Of a stretch of DNA of 27,232 nt, positions 1 through 7,449 are shown piece after piece; the first letter of the stretch is position 1; each line of letters starts with the position of its first letter. The position numbers and the translations under genes were made by a program. The stretch is from positions 1 through 27,232 of the forward strand of contig DMJJ01000204.1 of NCBI GenBank assembly GCA_003452185.1, read 5' to 3'. This DNA is from Verrucomicrobiales bacterium (GTDB lineage Bacteria; Verrucomicrobiota; Verrucomicrobiia; Limisphaerales; UBA11320). The notes under the pieces are model-generated. The model was not told the origin of the DNA. It searched no databases and was given only the letters and a program-made list of their open reading frames with translations.

Positions 1-648
1 CCAGAGCCCGCTCGGCTGCAGACGAAAGACCGCCTGACCGGCATGGGCAGGGGAGGCGGCGAAGAAGTTGGCGAACGTCGGCGGACTGGAGGAGTCGACG
101 GAGAAGCCGGCGAGGTTGAGCGACCCCTTTACCCAGTCCCGGACCGGCACCACCGGCCGACCATGGACATGCCACGTCACCGGGGTGGCTGCGGTCGACT
201 TCACCAGGTAGCTCCTCCCACCATGCACCGCGAAGAGGGTCGTCATGGCAGGGTTCCCCTGGGCCACGGGGAAGTAAGTCAGCCAATCCGGGGACCCCGG
301 CAGCAGCTTGCTGACATCCTGAAGGAACTGCACGGTGTTGAAGCGGCGGTTCCACGCCCAGACGCTCTCCACAGGAAGCCCGCCAAACACCGAATCGCAG
401 TCGCGGGGCTCAGGCTGGACTTCGAGGAACACCGCGTTCCACCCCGGCTGGAGGGTGACGGTCTGGGTGGCCCACTGGGCGCGCGCCGTGACCGCGGAAA
501 GGCAGCCAGCCAACGCCAGCAGCAACGGAAGGAACACCCCGCGGAGCCGGGGCGCCAGCGAAGGGTGGGAGGCCGATTGTTTCAGGATGGCAACCATGGC
601 GGTGCAGGCGTTGAGGTTGGTGCGCACGGGCGACGGGGAAAGGTTCAT
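1..648 (-). CDS. Secreted protein of unknown function, 3' end beyond the window
   Basis: The reading frame is open from the ATG at 648 to the window edge, giving 216 residues with no stop, so the C-terminus is missing. The N-terminus has a signal-peptide core (GVFLPLLLALAGCLSAVTA, about residues 32-50) with likely cleavage before AQW. The mature part begins with an aromatic, beta-rich segment (LQPGWNAVFLEVQP) and later has SYLVKSTAATPVTWHVHG. I have an impression of similar GWN-x-V segments near the N-termini of large exported proteins in Verrucomicrobiota, but I do not recognise a named domain. The ATG at 648-646 overlaps the upstream gene's TGA (647-645), which indicates translational coupling. 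A second in-frame ATG at 597 would also keep the signal peptide. No Shine-Dalgarno sequence precedes either start. Function is unknown. Confidence 0.75.
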   Translation of the reverse strand, partial: MNLSPSPVRTNLNACTAMVAILKQSASHPSLAPRLRGVFLPLLLALAGCLSAVTARAQWATQTVTLQPGWNAVFLEVQPEPRDCDSVFGGLPVESVWAWNRRFNTVQFLQDVSKLLPGSPDWLTYFPVAQGNPAMTTLFAVHGGRSYLVKSTAATPVTWHVHGRPVVPVRDWVKGSLNLAGFSVDSSSPPTFANFFAASPAHAGQAVFRLQPSGLW

Positions 649-1547
649 TGGCCGATCACAGCGATCCGGTAGAAGTAGGGCCCCTCCCCCACCGCCGTGG
701 TGTCGTAATATTGGTTGGCCGGCGGATTGGCCGCCTGGCCCTGACCCAGCGGGGCAAAGCCGCCCAGGAGGTCGCGGGAGCGAAGGATGCGGTAGACCTT
801 CCCAGGCTGGCTCGACCAGACGATGTGAGCCCCGCCTCCCACCACCGGCTCCACCGCGATGAACGCGAGCTGGGAGCCGGGATCATTCGGGTTCGTCCCC
901 GCGAGCATCTCCGAAAGGTTGCTCATCCCGTCCCCATCCGGGTCTGCATTCGGATCGACCCCCAGATGACCGAAATACTGGAGCTCCCAGGCCTTCAGCA
1001 ACCCGTTGACATCGTAGGCCGAGGCCCCGGTGGGGGAGAAGTCGACGCGATCAAACCGGCCGCGGTCCTTGCTGGTGATCGACAGGGTGCCGAGCGCCGG
1101 GCTGGTGTAGAGAATCTTCGCCCCGTTGAACGTCACCGTCGAGCGATCGAACGTCTGGACGGCCGGCAGCAACCTCAGCCGGTCCACGGCCGTGACAGCA
1201 AACCCCGGCAGCTCGGTCTCACACGGGATGAAGAGCACGTAGGAAAACTGGTCGTTCAGGTTGGTGAGGGTGGCCTGCAGCACGAGCGGGGGAAACCCCG
1301 CCGGACGGAGAATCGTGACGGAGAGCACCCCGTTGGTCTGCCTCACCCCCTGGGCATCGGAAACAATCCCATACATCACCAGACTGGGCTCCGGAATCCC
1401 GTCGGCCGAGCATTTGGATCCCCCCAGGCCAAGCGCAGCAAGCGCCAGTGTCAGCAGACTCAGCGCCCGACGTATCCGTGATCGCCCCGCCGGCAGGGTT
1501 TCAGTCGTGCGGCGCTTGGGTCCAATAGGTGTATTCATGGTCTGCAC
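645..1547 (-). CDS. Secreted protein with a thrombospondin type 3-like calcium motif
   Basis: This is an exported protein of about 300 residues. A basic stretch (RRALSLLTLALAALGLGG) looks like a signal peptide. Near residues 187-220 the sequence WELQYFG is followed by DPNADPDGDGMSNLSE, the Asp-rich loop of thrombospondin type 3/EF-hand-like repeats common in exported Verrucomicrobiota proteins. The last 80 residues (VYRILRSRDLLGGFAPLG, then PYFYRIAV) resemble the small beta-sandwich that often ends such proteins. Start choice: a perfect AGGAGGTG lies at 1564-1557; the GTG at 1547 sits 9 bases downstream, whereas a GTG at 1559 lies inside the ribosome site and an ATG at 1538 is 18 bases away. 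The stop overlaps the next gene by four bases. The role is unknown; adhesion or surface structure is only a guess. Confidence 0.75.
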   Translation of the reverse strand: MQTMNTPIGPKRRTTETLPAGRSRIRRALSLLTLALAALGLGGSKCSADGIPEPSLVMYGIVSDAQGVRQTNGVLSVTILRPAGFPPLVLQATLTNLNDQFSYVLFIPCETELPGFAVTAVDRLRLLPAVQTFDRSTVTFNGAKILYTSPALGTLSITSKDRGRFDRVDFSPTGASAYDVNGLLKAWELQYFGHLGVDPNADPDGDGMSNLSEMLAGTNPNDPGSQLAFIAVEPVVGGGAHIVWSSQPGKVYRILRSRDLLGGFAPLGQGQAANPPANQYYDTTAVGEGPYFYRIAVIGQ

Positions 1548-1556
1548 GGTTTGTTT

Positions 1557-1564
1557 CACCTCCT
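1557..1564 (-). promoter_or_regulatory. Perfect Shine-Dalgarno site AGGAGGTG
   Basis: The minus strand reads AGGAGGTG, the full complement of the conserved 16S rRNA tail. It decides the start of the secreted-protein gene in favour of GTG at 1547. It stands out because most starts in this window lack such a site. Confidence 0.7.
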
Positions 1565-1708
1565 ACTACAAGAAATGTTTTAAGTCGGACCACGCGAAGA
1601 TGACTTTTCTTTTTGGCATCGGTCCGAGGAAGCCGGGGGGGGGCGGAACTGAATCAAAAGGGCATTACGCCGGGAGGGATGAAGGCCAAGGCGGAACGGA
1701 TCAGAGCG

Positions 1709-1960
1709 TCACGGCAGTGGGCTGCCGGGACGAGCTCCGGGGCTGGGAGGGAGGGAGGGGCCGGGAAGGCCCTCTGGAGCGGCCTGCGGCTCGCTTTTCC
1801 ACGGCCCCTGAACGGGCCGATCCGGGCGATCCCCCTGACCCGCGGGGTCGGGGTCGGCTGCCAGGCCCCGCCCGAGCAGGCAGCTGGGGCAGAGTCCACG
1901 AGGGGACGTCCCTGGGAGGGGACGCCCGCAATTGCGGCACTGGGGGGTGGCTTCGGTCAT
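1709..1960 (-). pseudogene. Remnant of a zinc-ribbon Ser/Thr protein kinase N-terminus
   Basis: The frame from ATG 1960 gives 83 residues. The first 33 contain a compact double knuckle: C-x2-C (CRNCGRPLP), then C-x2-C followed by LLGRGL (GLCPSCLLGRGL). This is the layout I associate with the extreme N-terminus of PVC-group Ser/Thr kinases, which often follow an ECF sigma factor of the type found just upstream. After residue 40 the sequence becomes Pro/Gly/Arg-rich low-complexity protein and stops at 1709. I found no glycine loop, VAIK-like lysine or HRD motif in any minus frame down to 1560. I infer a deleted or decayed kinase gene. It could instead be a genuine short zinc-ribbon protein, or a chance frame. 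No Shine-Dalgarno site is visible, and 106 bases separate it from the sigma factor stop. Confidence 0.45.
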
Positions 1961-2066
1961 GGGCGCACGGGGGGTTCTACAGCAATTATCCCCGCTCGGA
2001 CCGCCGGAACCGAACACGAGCCGGCATCCCGCCCCAGAATGCGATTTCAGAAGGAGAAGCGAAGGG

Positions 2067-2816
2067 TCAACCCTGAAGGACACTGATCAGGTAACGAATC
2101 TCCGAGTCGACTTCGGAAGGATGCCCCACCGTTTGCGCCACCTCCTCGCGGAGCAGCTCGCGATAGCGGCTCCGCATCCGTCGGACCACCCCCTTGAGGG
2201 CGGCTTCCGTCATGCCGAGACGCGCCGCCATCTCGGCGAACGAGACCGTCCCGCGGTCCTCGACCAGAAACACCTTGAGGCTGTCGAACTTCCCGGCCGC
2301 GCCGGAGGCAGCCGACTCTTCCTCGAGGCGCCGGAGCACGGTCTCCAAGAGGCTTTCAACCCACCGCTGCTCAAAAGCCCGCTCCGGAGTCACGCCCGTA
2401 GCGACCGGCTCCAGGTCGAATCGGTCCTCCGCAATCAGGGCATCGAGGGAGAAGGCGCCCTGACCGGACCCACGCTTCTGGCGCTGGCCCCGCTCCCACT
2501 GGTTCACCAGGAAGTTGTTGAGGGCCGTCAGCAGGAACGTCCGAAAACGGCCCCGCTCCCGGTCGGCCGATGAGAGGGTGTTTTTCTCGAGAATGTGCGC
2601 GAAAAAGGCCTGCGTCAGGTCCTGGGCTTCATCAGGATTGTTCCCACGCCTGCGGATGTAGGAGTAGAGGGGATACCAATAGGCCCGGCACAGGTGCTCC
2701 AACGCCTGGGCTGCCGCGGGTTGGTTCTCCTCGGCTGCCGAGAGGACAAGACTCCACCGCGTCGTGTTAAAGACAACGCCGGCCGCATCCTGACGTCGGA
2801 AGTGGGTACTACTCAA
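2067..2816 (-). CDS. ECF-type RNA polymerase sigma factor
   Basis: The 249-residue product has sigma-70 region 2 at about residues 38-110 (AYWYPLYSYIRRRG, DEAQDLTQAFFAHILEKN, RFRTFLLTALNNFL) and region 4 with a helix-turn-helix at about 150-228 (VSFAEMAARLGMTEAALKG, VRRMRSRYRELLREEV). There is no region 1.1 or 3, as expected for the ECF group. The FNTTRWSLVL opening and the long linker between the regions match a subgroup frequent in Planctomycetes and Verrucomicrobia that is commonly paired with Ser/Thr kinases. The start is taken as TTG at 2816 because an in-frame TAG lies just upstream and no other start precedes FNTTRW. A TAGGGT hexamer ends 9 bases before it. No anti-sigma gene is adjacent; only a kinase-like remnant follows. 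Its regulon is unknown. Confidence 0.85.
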   Translation of the reverse strand: MSSTHFRRQDAAGVVFNTTRWSLVLSAAEENQPAAAQALEHLCRAYWYPLYSYIRRRGNNPDEAQDLTQAFFAHILEKNTLSSADRERGRFRTFLLTALNNFLVNQWERGQRQKRGSGQGAFSLDALIAEDRFDLEPVATGVTPERAFEQRWVESLLETVLRRLEEESAASGAAGKFDSLKVFLVEDRGTVSFAEMAARLGMTEAALKGVVRRMRSRYRELLREEVAQTVGHPSEVDSEIRYLISVLQG

Positions 2817-2825
2817 GCAGTGGGC

Positions 2826-2831
2826 ACCCTA
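2826..2831 (-). promoter_or_regulatory. Candidate -10 element TAGGGT ahead of the sigma factor gene
   Basis: TAGGGT on the minus strand ends 9 bases before the TTG start at 2816. Similar TAGRGT hexamers sit 6-10 bases before three other starts in the window. No good -35 element is visible. The assignment is an inference. Confidence 0.3.
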
Positions 2832-2902
2832 CACCAGACCGGGGTTGGAAGCCACCAAAATGAAGCCCCCTGCAACCCCCCATCAGACCCGGGGTCAAAG
2901 GG

Positions 2903-5083
2903 TTAGAAGAACTCTTGGCGGGCGATGTCGTCCCCCACCTTGAACCGTGGGAAGGCTTTCAGATTGAACACCACCGCCACGGTGTAGTCGGTCCCAACGC
3001 CCGGGGTGCGGCTCTCCCGGACCCGGAAGGTCAAGGCAGCGGTCCAGCTGCGGAAATCACGGTAGGCGGTGTACATCTGCTCCTCCATCTTGCCATCCCG
3101 GGCCTCAAAGTGCTGGGTCGACCGGAACCCCCAGTTCTCGCTGAACCGGTAGTAAAACCGGGTGGAGATCAGGTTGTGCCCCGAGTCCGGCCCGTAGGTG
3201 GGGTCATCCCGCAGGTAGCGATGACCGATCCCCAGGCTCCAGACGTCGTTCGGAAGCAGGGTCATGTAGTGGTTGGCCTCGCGCCAGTTTCCGTCGTCGA
3301 GGTTGTAGCGGAGCTCGGAATTGAAGCTCAGCCAATGGAACGGGACCAGGTCGAGGTCCGAGTAGACGTCGGCGAAAGTCCGCTGGTTTTCGCGTGGATG
3401 CACCCGCCAGTCCGTGTAGAGGGCCCACGCAACCACGTCCTCGACCTTGCCGCTCCGCTTGGTCTGGAGCTTGTTTCTCAACCCGAGCCGAAAGACGTTC
3501 TGGCTGTCGACCGAGTCGATGGCGTTGTAGTCGGGATACTCAATCGGGAGGAGCCGCCGACTCGGCAGCTCGTAGTCAAACTGCGGCAGCTCGGGCGGAG
3601 CCCGGGTCGGGGTCGGGACGAAGACATAGTTGATCGAGGGCTCGATGATGTGCCGGAGCCCATCAATCTCGAAGAAACGGTTCTCCGCCCCCCTCCAGAG
3701 CCGCGAGGCCTTGGTGGAGAACTCCGCGCCGGTGTTGAAAACAAACCGCTGGCGTTCGCTGAGCGTGGTGCCCGTGCCATTCTCCTCGCCGTACTCCGTT
3801 CCCCGGACCCCGACGCGGGGGGTGATGTTCAGCCAGTTGAACATGGTTTTCGGCAAAATCACCTGGTGATACGAATCGGCCCGGAAGGCGCCGTACGACT
3901 CCTGGACGTTGTCCGCAAACCGACGATGGAAGTATCCCATCGAGCTGTCGCTCTCGTAGTAAAGCGGAGTCTCCCCAATCTGTTGGCGAAGCCCGGTGAG
4001 CTTCACGTCGGGGAGCCGCTCGACAGTCTCCCAGACGTCGTTGACCCGCGGCAGGGTGAGGGCGTTGAGGGTCCAGTTCCGCCACGACTTCTCCACCTCG
4101 ACGTAGGTGGCCGGCTGGACGTTGCGCCGGTACTCGCTCTCGAAGAAATCGCGGATCACCTGGGCGTCGTTCTGGTACCGGACCGCAGCCTTCACCGTCA
4201 GGTTGCTCGACCCGTTTTCCCACTGGTGCTCAAACCAGAGCCGCTGGCGCTCCGAGAGGATCGGGCGGAGGGAGGCATCCAGGCCGGGAAGATCGTCGTG
4301 CGTGCGATAGTACTTCAACTCCCCATGGCCGATCTCGGGAAGGTCATACCGGAACTCAGGGCCGTAGCCGACCCCCCGCTTCAGGCGGTAATCGATGTCG
4401 ACCGAGGCATCCACCTGGTCGGCGAAGTAATGGTGATAGCTGGAGAGGAGATAAGGCCCGAAACGGCTCCGGTAGCCCGGGAGGAGCACCCAGTGGTTGG
4501 GATGCCGCTTCAGGGACCGGGTCCAGGACGGGAGATACATCAGGGGGAGATTCCCCACCTTGAGGACCGCTCCCGTGGCCTTGATGTATTCCCCCGGAAC
4601 GATGGTGATCCGCTTCGCCCGGATCAGGTAGCCCGGGTCCGACGAGTCATCCGTGGTCAGGATCGCATCCTCGGCGGTGTAGGATTTGGCCTCGGGGTCG
4701 GAGGTGAGGGAGCGCCCCGCGGCGAAGAACGGGACCTGTCCGGTCCGGAACTCGGCGCCGGCAAAGCGACGGGTCTTGAAGTTGTACTCAAGCTTCTCAC
4801 CGGTCCAGAGCTCGGCACCGCGCTGCACGTGGACCTTCCCCTCGGCCTTCACATCCCCGGTCACCTGGCTGAAGGTGGCGTTTTCCGCGGTCAGGTAGGT
4901 GTCGCGATACCGAACCGCGATGCCGCCGGTGGCCACCACATCCCCCCCGGGCTCGAAGGAGAGCTTGGAGGCGTCGCCATGGGTTCCCTGGAAATCCCAT
5001 TCGTTGGTCTCGGCATCTTCAGCGTGGAGGGGGGAGACCCCAATCAGAACCAGAAGGGCTAGAATGGCGCGAGTGATCCGCAT
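2903..5083 (-). CDS. lptD: LPS-assembly outer-membrane protein LptD
   Basis: LptD is the outer-membrane barrel that, with LptE, inserts lipopolysaccharide into the outer leaflet. This 726-residue protein has a signal peptide (LLVLIGVSPLHA, residues 10-21), an OstA/LptA-like beta-jellyroll at about 28-150 (GGIAVRYRDTYLTAENATF, VKAEGKVHVQ), then a long barrel region. Barrel features include LPLMYLPSWTRS near residue 180, the family-like strand FRLGLRNKLQTKR near 540, and a C-terminal Phe-Phe suited to BAM recognition. Length is close to the E. coli protein (about 780). Unusually there is no cysteine anywhere, so the inter-domain disulfides used in E. coli cannot form. The start is ATG 5083, without a Shine-Dalgarno site. 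No lptE or other lpt gene is in the window. Identification rests on domain order and motifs. Confidence 0.85.
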   Translation of the reverse strand: MRITRAILALLVLIGVSPLHAEDAETNEWDFQGTHGDASKLSFEPGGDVVATGGIAVRYRDTYLTAENATFSQVTGDVKAEGKVHVQRGAELWTGEKLEYNFKTRRFAGAEFRTGQVPFFAAGRSLTSDPEAKSYTAEDAILTTDDSSDPGYLIRAKRITIVPGEYIKATGAVLKVGNLPLMYLPSWTRSLKRHPNHWVLLPGYRSRFGPYLLSSYHHYFADQVDASVDIDYRLKRGVGYGPEFRYDLPEIGHGELKYYRTHDDLPGLDASLRPILSERQRLWFEHQWENGSSNLTVKAAVRYQNDAQVIRDFFESEYRRNVQPATYVEVEKSWRNWTLNALTLPRVNDVWETVERLPDVKLTGLRQQIGETPLYYESDSSMGYFHRRFADNVQESYGAFRADSYHQVILPKTMFNWLNITPRVGVRGTEYGEENGTGTTLSERQRFVFNTGAEFSTKASRLWRGAENRFFEIDGLRHIIEPSINYVFVPTPTRAPPELPQFDYELPSRRLLPIEYPDYNAIDSVDSQNVFRLGLRNKLQTKRSGKVEDVVAWALYTDWRVHPRENQRTFADVYSDLDLVPFHWLSFNSELRYNLDDGNWREANHYMTLLPNDVWSLGIGHRYLRDDPTYGPDSGHNLISTRFYYRFSENWGFRSTQHFEARDGKMEEQMYTAYRDFRSWTAALTFRVRESRTPGVGTDYTVAVVFNLKAFPRFKVGDDIARQEFF

Positions 5084-5095
5084 GCAGGCGAAGCA

Positions 5096-5125
5096 GAGCT
5101 AAACAAACGAACCCCGGGGTGCCAA
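5096..5125 (-). promoter_or_regulatory. Candidate lptD promoter
   Basis: On the minus strand TTGGCA (5125-5120, five of six bases matching the -35 consensus) is followed after 18 bases by TAGCTC (5101-5096), a weak -10. The predicted transcript would have a leader of only a few bases before ATG 5083. Tentative. Confidence 0.3.
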
Positions 5126-5384
5126 GCCGGATTCTTGACCCACCACAGATCAGGCGCAAAAGCCCGAGGCAGCATATGACCACGGATTGGGACACGATTT
5201 GCGCGGATGAGGCCCGGCCCCAAACGGGAACCAGAGCCCGCCTTCCCTGCCCCATCGGGAAGGATCCCTGGGATCAACGGCTCTGTGTGGGGGGGCGGGC
5301 CGCTTTACCGCTGTCCTTGAGGAGCAGGGTTGGTTACGGTCCGCAGGGTCAGCCCGTAAGGCAGGGAAGAGAGAGACGCGTCGC
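5126..5384. other. Intergenic region between divergent lptD and the SH3-like gene
   Basis: This is most of a 301-base gap (5084-5384). It should hold the promoter of the plus-strand gene, but I could not pick a convincing -35/-10 pair. The only local structure noted is a six-base inverted repeat, TTACGG at 5334-5339 with CCGTAA at 5354-5359, in the presumed leader. A purine-rich GGGAAGAGAGAG stretch precedes the ATG at 5385 and may serve as a weak ribosome site. No coding frame here looks genuine. Confidence 0.4.
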
Positions 5385-5921
5385 ATGAAAATTGAATCGC
5401 TCCACATCGGAATGAAGGTCCGCCATCCACAGTATGGCGAGGGGACCGTTGAATCGATCGGCCCACACACGGCGGAGATCCAGTGCGTCGGCGGCGTGAG
5501 AACCGTCGCCCCGGAGACCTGCGGCCTGGAGCCGGCGGAGGGGCGGGCGCTGCTCTCAGGACTCGAGGTTCCCCTCCAGACCATCATTCAGGAGACGGCC
5601 ACCGCGATCCTCCACGGCCTTGGCCTCGGCCGACAGGACGAGACCGTGAGCCAACTCGGCGTCCGGTGGAACGGGGGCAAGGTGGTGCTCCACCCGGCCG
5701 ACCCGACGCTCCAGACCAAGGAGGTCCCGATGGATGTCTTCTTTCACAAGATCGTCATGATGCGTAACAACTTCCGGGTGCTGGAGCAGAAGATCAACAG
5801 CAACGAGAAGCTCACCGACGGGGAGAAGGTGGAGATGCAGCAATACATCTCGCGATGCTACGGCTCCATGACCACCTTCAACCTCCTGTTCCGGAACAAG
5901 GAGGACCAGTTCGGGGAGTGA
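5385..5921 (+). CDS. Conserved-looking protein with N-terminal SH3-like barrel segment
   Basis: This is a 178-residue soluble protein. Residues 1-50 (HIGMKVRHPQYGEGTVESIG) resemble the small SH3/Tudor-like fold seen in CarD/TRCF domains and at the C-terminus of UvrD helicases, where HP-x-YG-x-G-x-V recurs; this is a pattern match only. Residues 110-178 look helical (PMDVFFHKIVMMRNNFRVL, LTDGEKVEMQQYISRCYGS, MTTFNLLFRNKEDQF). There is no signal peptide or membrane segment. It is transcribed away from lptD and towards ychF, 122 bases ahead of it. A nucleic-acid or RNA-polymerase-binding role would fit the N-terminal fold, but I do not recognise the family as a whole. The start is the ATG directly before KIESLHIG. 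Confidence 0.75.
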   Translation: MKIESLHIGMKVRHPQYGEGTVESIGPHTAEIQCVGGVRTVAPETCGLEPAEGRALLSGLEVPLQTIIQETATAILHGLGLGRQDETVSQLGVRWNGGKVVLHPADPTLQTKEVPMDVFFHKIVMMRNNFRVLEQKINSNEKLTDGEKVEMQQYISRCYGSMTTFNLLFRNKEDQFGE

Positions 5922-6000
5922 TTCCACGCCCGCGGTTCCCCTGCTCCTGCCCTACCGGGTTCCAATCGCCGCCGGCGCGCCAAACGACCGGAAATCGGGC

Positions 6001-6028
6001 TTGTTTTACGGCGATGAAGGCCTAGCCT
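6001..6028 (+). promoter_or_regulatory. Candidate ychF promoter
   Basis: TTGTTT (6001-6006) and TAGCCT (6023-6028) are 16 bases apart and lie 15 bases before the ychF ATG. Only half of each hexamer matches consensus, so this is tentative. Confidence 0.3.
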
Positions 6029-6043
6029 GCACGGTTCTCATTT

Positions 6044-7147
6044 ATGTTGAAAGCTGGCATCGTCGGACTCCCCAACGTGGGCAAGTCGACCCTCTTTAAC
6101 GCCGTCACCCGGACCCGCAAGGCCGAGGCGGCGAACTACCCGTTCTGCACCATCGACCCCAATGTCGGGATCGTGACGGTCCCCGACCCTCGGCTCGAGG
6201 TGCTGGCCTCGATCGCAAAGACCGCCGTCCTGATCCCGGCCGCGATCGAGTTTGTCGACATCGCCGGCCTGGTCAAAGGGGCGGCGCAGGGGGAGGGCCT
6301 GGGGAACAAGTTCCTCAGCCACATCCGGGAGGTGGACGCGATTGTGCAGGTGGTTCGCTGCTTCGAGGATGCCGACATTCATCATGTGGCAGGGACCGTC
6401 GACCCGGTCCGCGACATCGAAACCATTACCACGGAACTCGTCCTTGCGGATCTTGATGCCGTCAAGAAGCGGATCGACAAGGGGGCCAAGGATGCGAAGC
6501 GCGGCGACAAGGTCGCCATCGCCGAGGAGGGGGTCCTGAAGAAGCTCGAACCCCATCTCGACGCCGGCAAGCCGGCGATCACCCTCGATCTCACCCCGGA
6601 GGAGAAGGCCATCGCCCGCGGGTTCTACCTCATGACGAGCAAGCCGACGATCTTCGCGGCCAACGTCAAGGAATCCGACCTCGCCACGGCCCAGACCAAC
6701 CCCTATGTGAGCCGGGTCCGGGAGTACGCGCGGACCCATGTGGGATGCGAGACGGTGGTTATCAGCGCGCAGATCGAGAGCGACCTCATCGACCTCTCCG
6801 CCGACGAGGCCAAGGCCTTCCTGAAGGAGCTCGGGGTCGACGAGTCGGGGGTCGGATCGCTGATCCGTGCCACCTACCACCTGCTCGGCCTCCGGACCTA
6901 CTTCACCGCGGGTGAGAAGGAAGCCCGGGCCTGGACCATCCACGAGGGGGACACCGCCCCCAAGGCGGCCGGGGTGATCCACAGCGATTTTGAACGCGGA
7001 TTCATCAAGGCTGAGACCGTCGGCTACGACGACCTCGTGCGGTGTGGATCCGTCGCGGCCGCACGCGAGAAGGGGCTTTACCGGATGGAGGGCAAGGAAT
7101 ACGTCGTCAAGGACGGGGACGTGCTGCTCTTCAAGTTCAACGTCTGA
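6044..7147 (+). CDS. ychF: Ribosome-associated P-loop ATPase YchF
   Basis: YchF (OLA1 family) is an Obg-type translation-associated GTPase-fold protein that prefers ATP. At 367 residues it has the usual length (E. coli 363). Seen in order are the P-loop GLPNVGKST (8-16), switch region YPFCTIDPNVG (32-42), Walker B DIAGLVKGA (72-80), NVKE at 207-210 in place of the NKxD guanine-specificity motif (the basis of ATP preference), SAQIE (241-245), and a C-terminal TGS domain from about 283 (LRTYFTAGEKEARAWTIHEG, ending GDVLLFKFNV). All key residues are intact. The ATG at 6044 follows a candidate promoter and has no Shine-Dalgarno site. It is probably monocistronic: a hairpin-rich stretch follows the stop. 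Confidence 0.95.
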   Translation: MLKAGIVGLPNVGKSTLFNAVTRTRKAEAANYPFCTIDPNVGIVTVPDPRLEVLASIAKTAVLIPAAIEFVDIAGLVKGAAQGEGLGNKFLSHIREVDAIVQVVRCFEDADIHHVAGTVDPVRDIETITTELVLADLDAVKKRIDKGAKDAKRGDKVAIAEEGVLKKLEPHLDAGKPAITLDLTPEEKAIARGFYLMTSKPTIFAANVKESDLATAQTNPYVSRVREYARTHVGCETVVISAQIESDLIDLSADEAKAFLKELGVDESGVGSLIRATYHLLGLRTYFTAGEKEARAWTIHEGDTAPKAAGVIHSDFERGFIKAETVGYDDLVRCGSVAAAREKGLYRMEGKEYVVKDGDVLLFKFNV

Positions 7148-7154
7148 GATCCCC

Positions 7155-7171
7155 GGCCTCCCGAGGAGGCC
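7155..7171 (+). terminator. Short hairpin just after ychF
   Basis: GGCCTC (7155-7160) and GAGGCC (7166-7171) form a perfect six-pair stem with a five-base loop, 8 bases after the ychF stop. No T-run follows, so intrinsic termination is uncertain; it may act as a 3'-end stabiliser. Confidence 0.35.
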
Positions 7172-7180
7172 ATGATCGCT

Positions 7181-7228
7181 AGAATTAGGGAGTGTCGGCC
7201 CGACTTTCCGGCCTGATTCCCTAGTTCT
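7181..7228 (+). terminator. Long imperfect hairpin downstream of ychF
   Basis: AGAATTAGGGA (7181-7191) pairs with TCCCTAGTTCT (7218-7228) with one G-T wobble, and GGCC blocks extend the stem inward. At about 18-20 pairs it is the largest hairpin I noticed in the window. It lacks a T-tract. It could be a terminator, a processed 3' end or part of a structured RNA. Confidence 0.4.
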
Positions 7229-7437
7229 CGCGATTGGCGGCCGCCAGCGGTCGTGCCAATCTTCACCCGCCGCCGCTCCCAACGGCGGACTCACAGCCCG
7301 GACGTGAAGGCAGGCGAGAGGACTGACGGAGGCTGACGCCGAGGAGAGATGGGTCGGAACCGCATCCGACTTTCGTGCCTTCCCGCCCGGGCTGAACCGC
7401 GCCCGGTTTCCCTTGGACAGCCCTCGCCCCCGGGCGA
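7229..7437. other. Non-coding stretch with further inverted repeats
   Basis: This is the rest of the roughly 300-base gap between ychF and the phosphodiesterase gene. It contains GATTGGC/GCCAATC (ends near 7232 and 7261) and a tight GTCGGA/TCCGAC hairpin (7353-7358 with 7365-7370) followed by TTTCG. No convincing protein is encoded on either strand. It may simply hold a terminator and the next promoter, or a small structured RNA. Confidence 0.35.
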
Positions 7438-7443
7438 TAGGGT
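7413..7443 (+). promoter_or_regulatory. Candidate promoter giving a near-leaderless transcript
   Basis: TTGGAC (7413-7418) and TAGGGT (7438-7443) are separated by 19 bases (18 if TGGACA is used). TAGGGT ends 6 bases before the GTG start at 7450, so transcription would begin at or next to the start codon. Confidence 0.4.
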
Positions 7444-7449
7444 GCGGGG

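Noticed and set aside
43..1481. Several long plus-strand frames opposite the first two genes
   Set aside because: No signal peptide or domain; both minus-strand genes have signal peptides and an ATGA junction.
2915..5062. A 715-codon open frame on the plus strand opposite lptD
   Set aside because: Same mirror-frame effect; lptD on the minus strand has a signal peptide, domain order and a proper C-terminus.
5334..5359. Inverted repeat TTACGG/CCGTAA as an operator or riboswitch
   Set aside because: Only six pairs with a 14-base loop; too weak to name as a regulatory element.
5119..5388. Plus-strand frame of 89 codons in the lptD upstream gap
   Set aside because: Basic low-complexity product overlapping the real ATG at 5385; no supporting signal.
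6038..7294. A 418-codon open frame on the minus strand opposite ychF
   Set aside because: Antisense shadow of a complete YchF.
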